Part shown: one piece after another, positions 63,607 to 64,000 of the stretch
How the letters are laid out: each line of letters opens with the position of its first letter
Numbering within the stretch: the stretch's first letter is position 1
Origin: Streptococcus sanguinis
GTDB lineage: Bacteria > Bacillota > Bacilli > Lactobacillales > Streptococcaceae
Direction of reading: 5' to 3'
Assembly (NCBI RefSeq): GCF_013343115.1
Contig: NZ_CP054570.1
Location: 496,001 to 560,000 of the forward strand
Length of the DNA: 64,000 bases
The notes under the pieces: generated by a model
The model's input: the letters and a program-made list of their open reading frames with translations, nothing else
Database searches by the model: none
Told to the model about the DNA's origin: nothing
Program-made: the position numbers and the translations under genes

Positions 63607-64000
63607 ATGTACAAGACTTATTATACATCGCCGATTGGCCGGATTCTCATCTTGACAGACGCAAATGCCTTGTTGGGGCTTTGGCTGGAGAATCAGAAAT
63701 ATTTTGGGGCAGGCTATGATCTGGAGCAAGCGCAGCAGGAGGAGACAGAAATCAGCCGACGCGTCTCTGCTTGGCTGGATGCTTATTTTAAGGGAGAAAA
63801 TCCCGCAATAAATGAAATTCCATTGGCACCCCAAGTTACTGAGTTCAGAAGCAAGGTTCTGACCGTACTACAGAAGGTTCCCTATGGGCAAACGGCTACC
63901 TATTCAGACATTTTGCGGGAGTTGCAGGCTGAGTACGGTAAGATTGGCTCGGCTAGAGCAGTCGGTGGTGCCATCGGCCATAATCCTATTTCACTACTGA
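63607..64000 (+). CDS. ogt: Methylated-DNA-protein cysteine methyltransferase, 3' end outside window
   Basis: The first 131 codons of a suicide DNA-repair methyltransferase. The N-terminal domain (YYTSPIGRILILTD) and the DNA-binding part VPYGQTATYSDIL are seen, and the frame ends at AVGGAIGHNPISLL. The active-site PCHR motif should follow immediately but lies beyond the window. The start at 63607 has only a weak purine-rich ribosome site. Confidence 0.92.
   Translation, partial: MYKTYYTSPIGRILILTDANALLGLWLENQKYFGAGYDLEQAQQEETEISRRVSAWLDAYFKGENPAINEIPLAPQVTEFRSKVLTVLQKVPYGQTATYSDILRELQAEYGKIGSARAVGGAIGHNPISLL

Overview
This window is a chromosomal segment of an oral streptococcus of the Mitis/Sanguinis group, most like Streptococcus sanguinis. 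The low-to-moderate GC content, extended -10 promoters (TGnTATAAT), streptococcal gene order (glmU-nudix-tail-anchored protein-mtnN; rplK-rplA; pyrH-frr-cvfB; ybeY-dgkA-era; mutM-coaE-pmrA-rpmG-secG-rnr-smpB-tehB) and a three-pilin sortase C pilus operon all point that way. The species call rests on gene content and remembered gene order, not on a database search.

Layout. 1-3.0 kb: a partial unknown gene, two GNAT acetyltransferases, a DUF2829/Tad2-like protein, a short-chain dehydrogenase and a frameshifted relic. 3.0-9.1 kb: a membrane-anchored unknown protein, the glmU operon, a DUF898 membrane protein and an ABC-F ATPase. 9.2-16.8 kb: a pilus operon with a large LPETG protein (D2-like, SHIRT and DUF11-like domains), three paralogous LPNTG pilins and sortase C. 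17-22.4 kb: a zinc ribbon protein, a cyclophilin lipoprotein, a Nudix hydrolase, a PspC protein, the FtsK translocase, a glyoxalase-fold protein and a DUF3397 protein. 22.4-33.2 kb: L11/L1, an amino acid permease, pyrH-frr, cvfB, a YozE protein, phoH, ald, a GNAT enzyme, tRNA-Thr and ybeY-dgkA-era. 33.2-42.3 kb: an accessory defence island between era and mutM with hsdM, hsdS, an unrecognised two-gene module (soluble protein plus a four-helix membrane protein), a Fic protein with a DNA-binding head, hsdR and the stub of an Xre regulator. 42.3-49.3 kb: DNA repair, CoA synthesis, efflux, secretion and RNA-decay housekeeping genes. 49.3-56.9 kb: surface peptidases (PepO and two C69 peptidases around a PrsW-type protein). 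56.9-61.0 kb: a divergent TetR and ABC exporter. 61.1-64 kb: a phosphoesterase, an Rrf2 regulator, a double glyoxalase-fold enzyme and a truncated ogt.

How it fits together. Much of the window concerns the cell surface: sortase-assembled pili, exported peptidases and a protein-folding lipoprotein. Two C69 peptidase genes carry matching promoters with a consensus CcpA site on the -35, and an amino acid permease has another, so peptide and amino acid acquisition looks tied to carbon supply. The TetR and Rrf2 loci each have paired operators readable from sequence. The most promising undescribed material is the two-gene module inside the restriction island, together with the Fic gene and the repeated elements ahead of it. 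Other points of interest are the hairpins in every pilin-gene spacer, a pilus promoter buried in a terminator, and twin L1-type RNA motifs.
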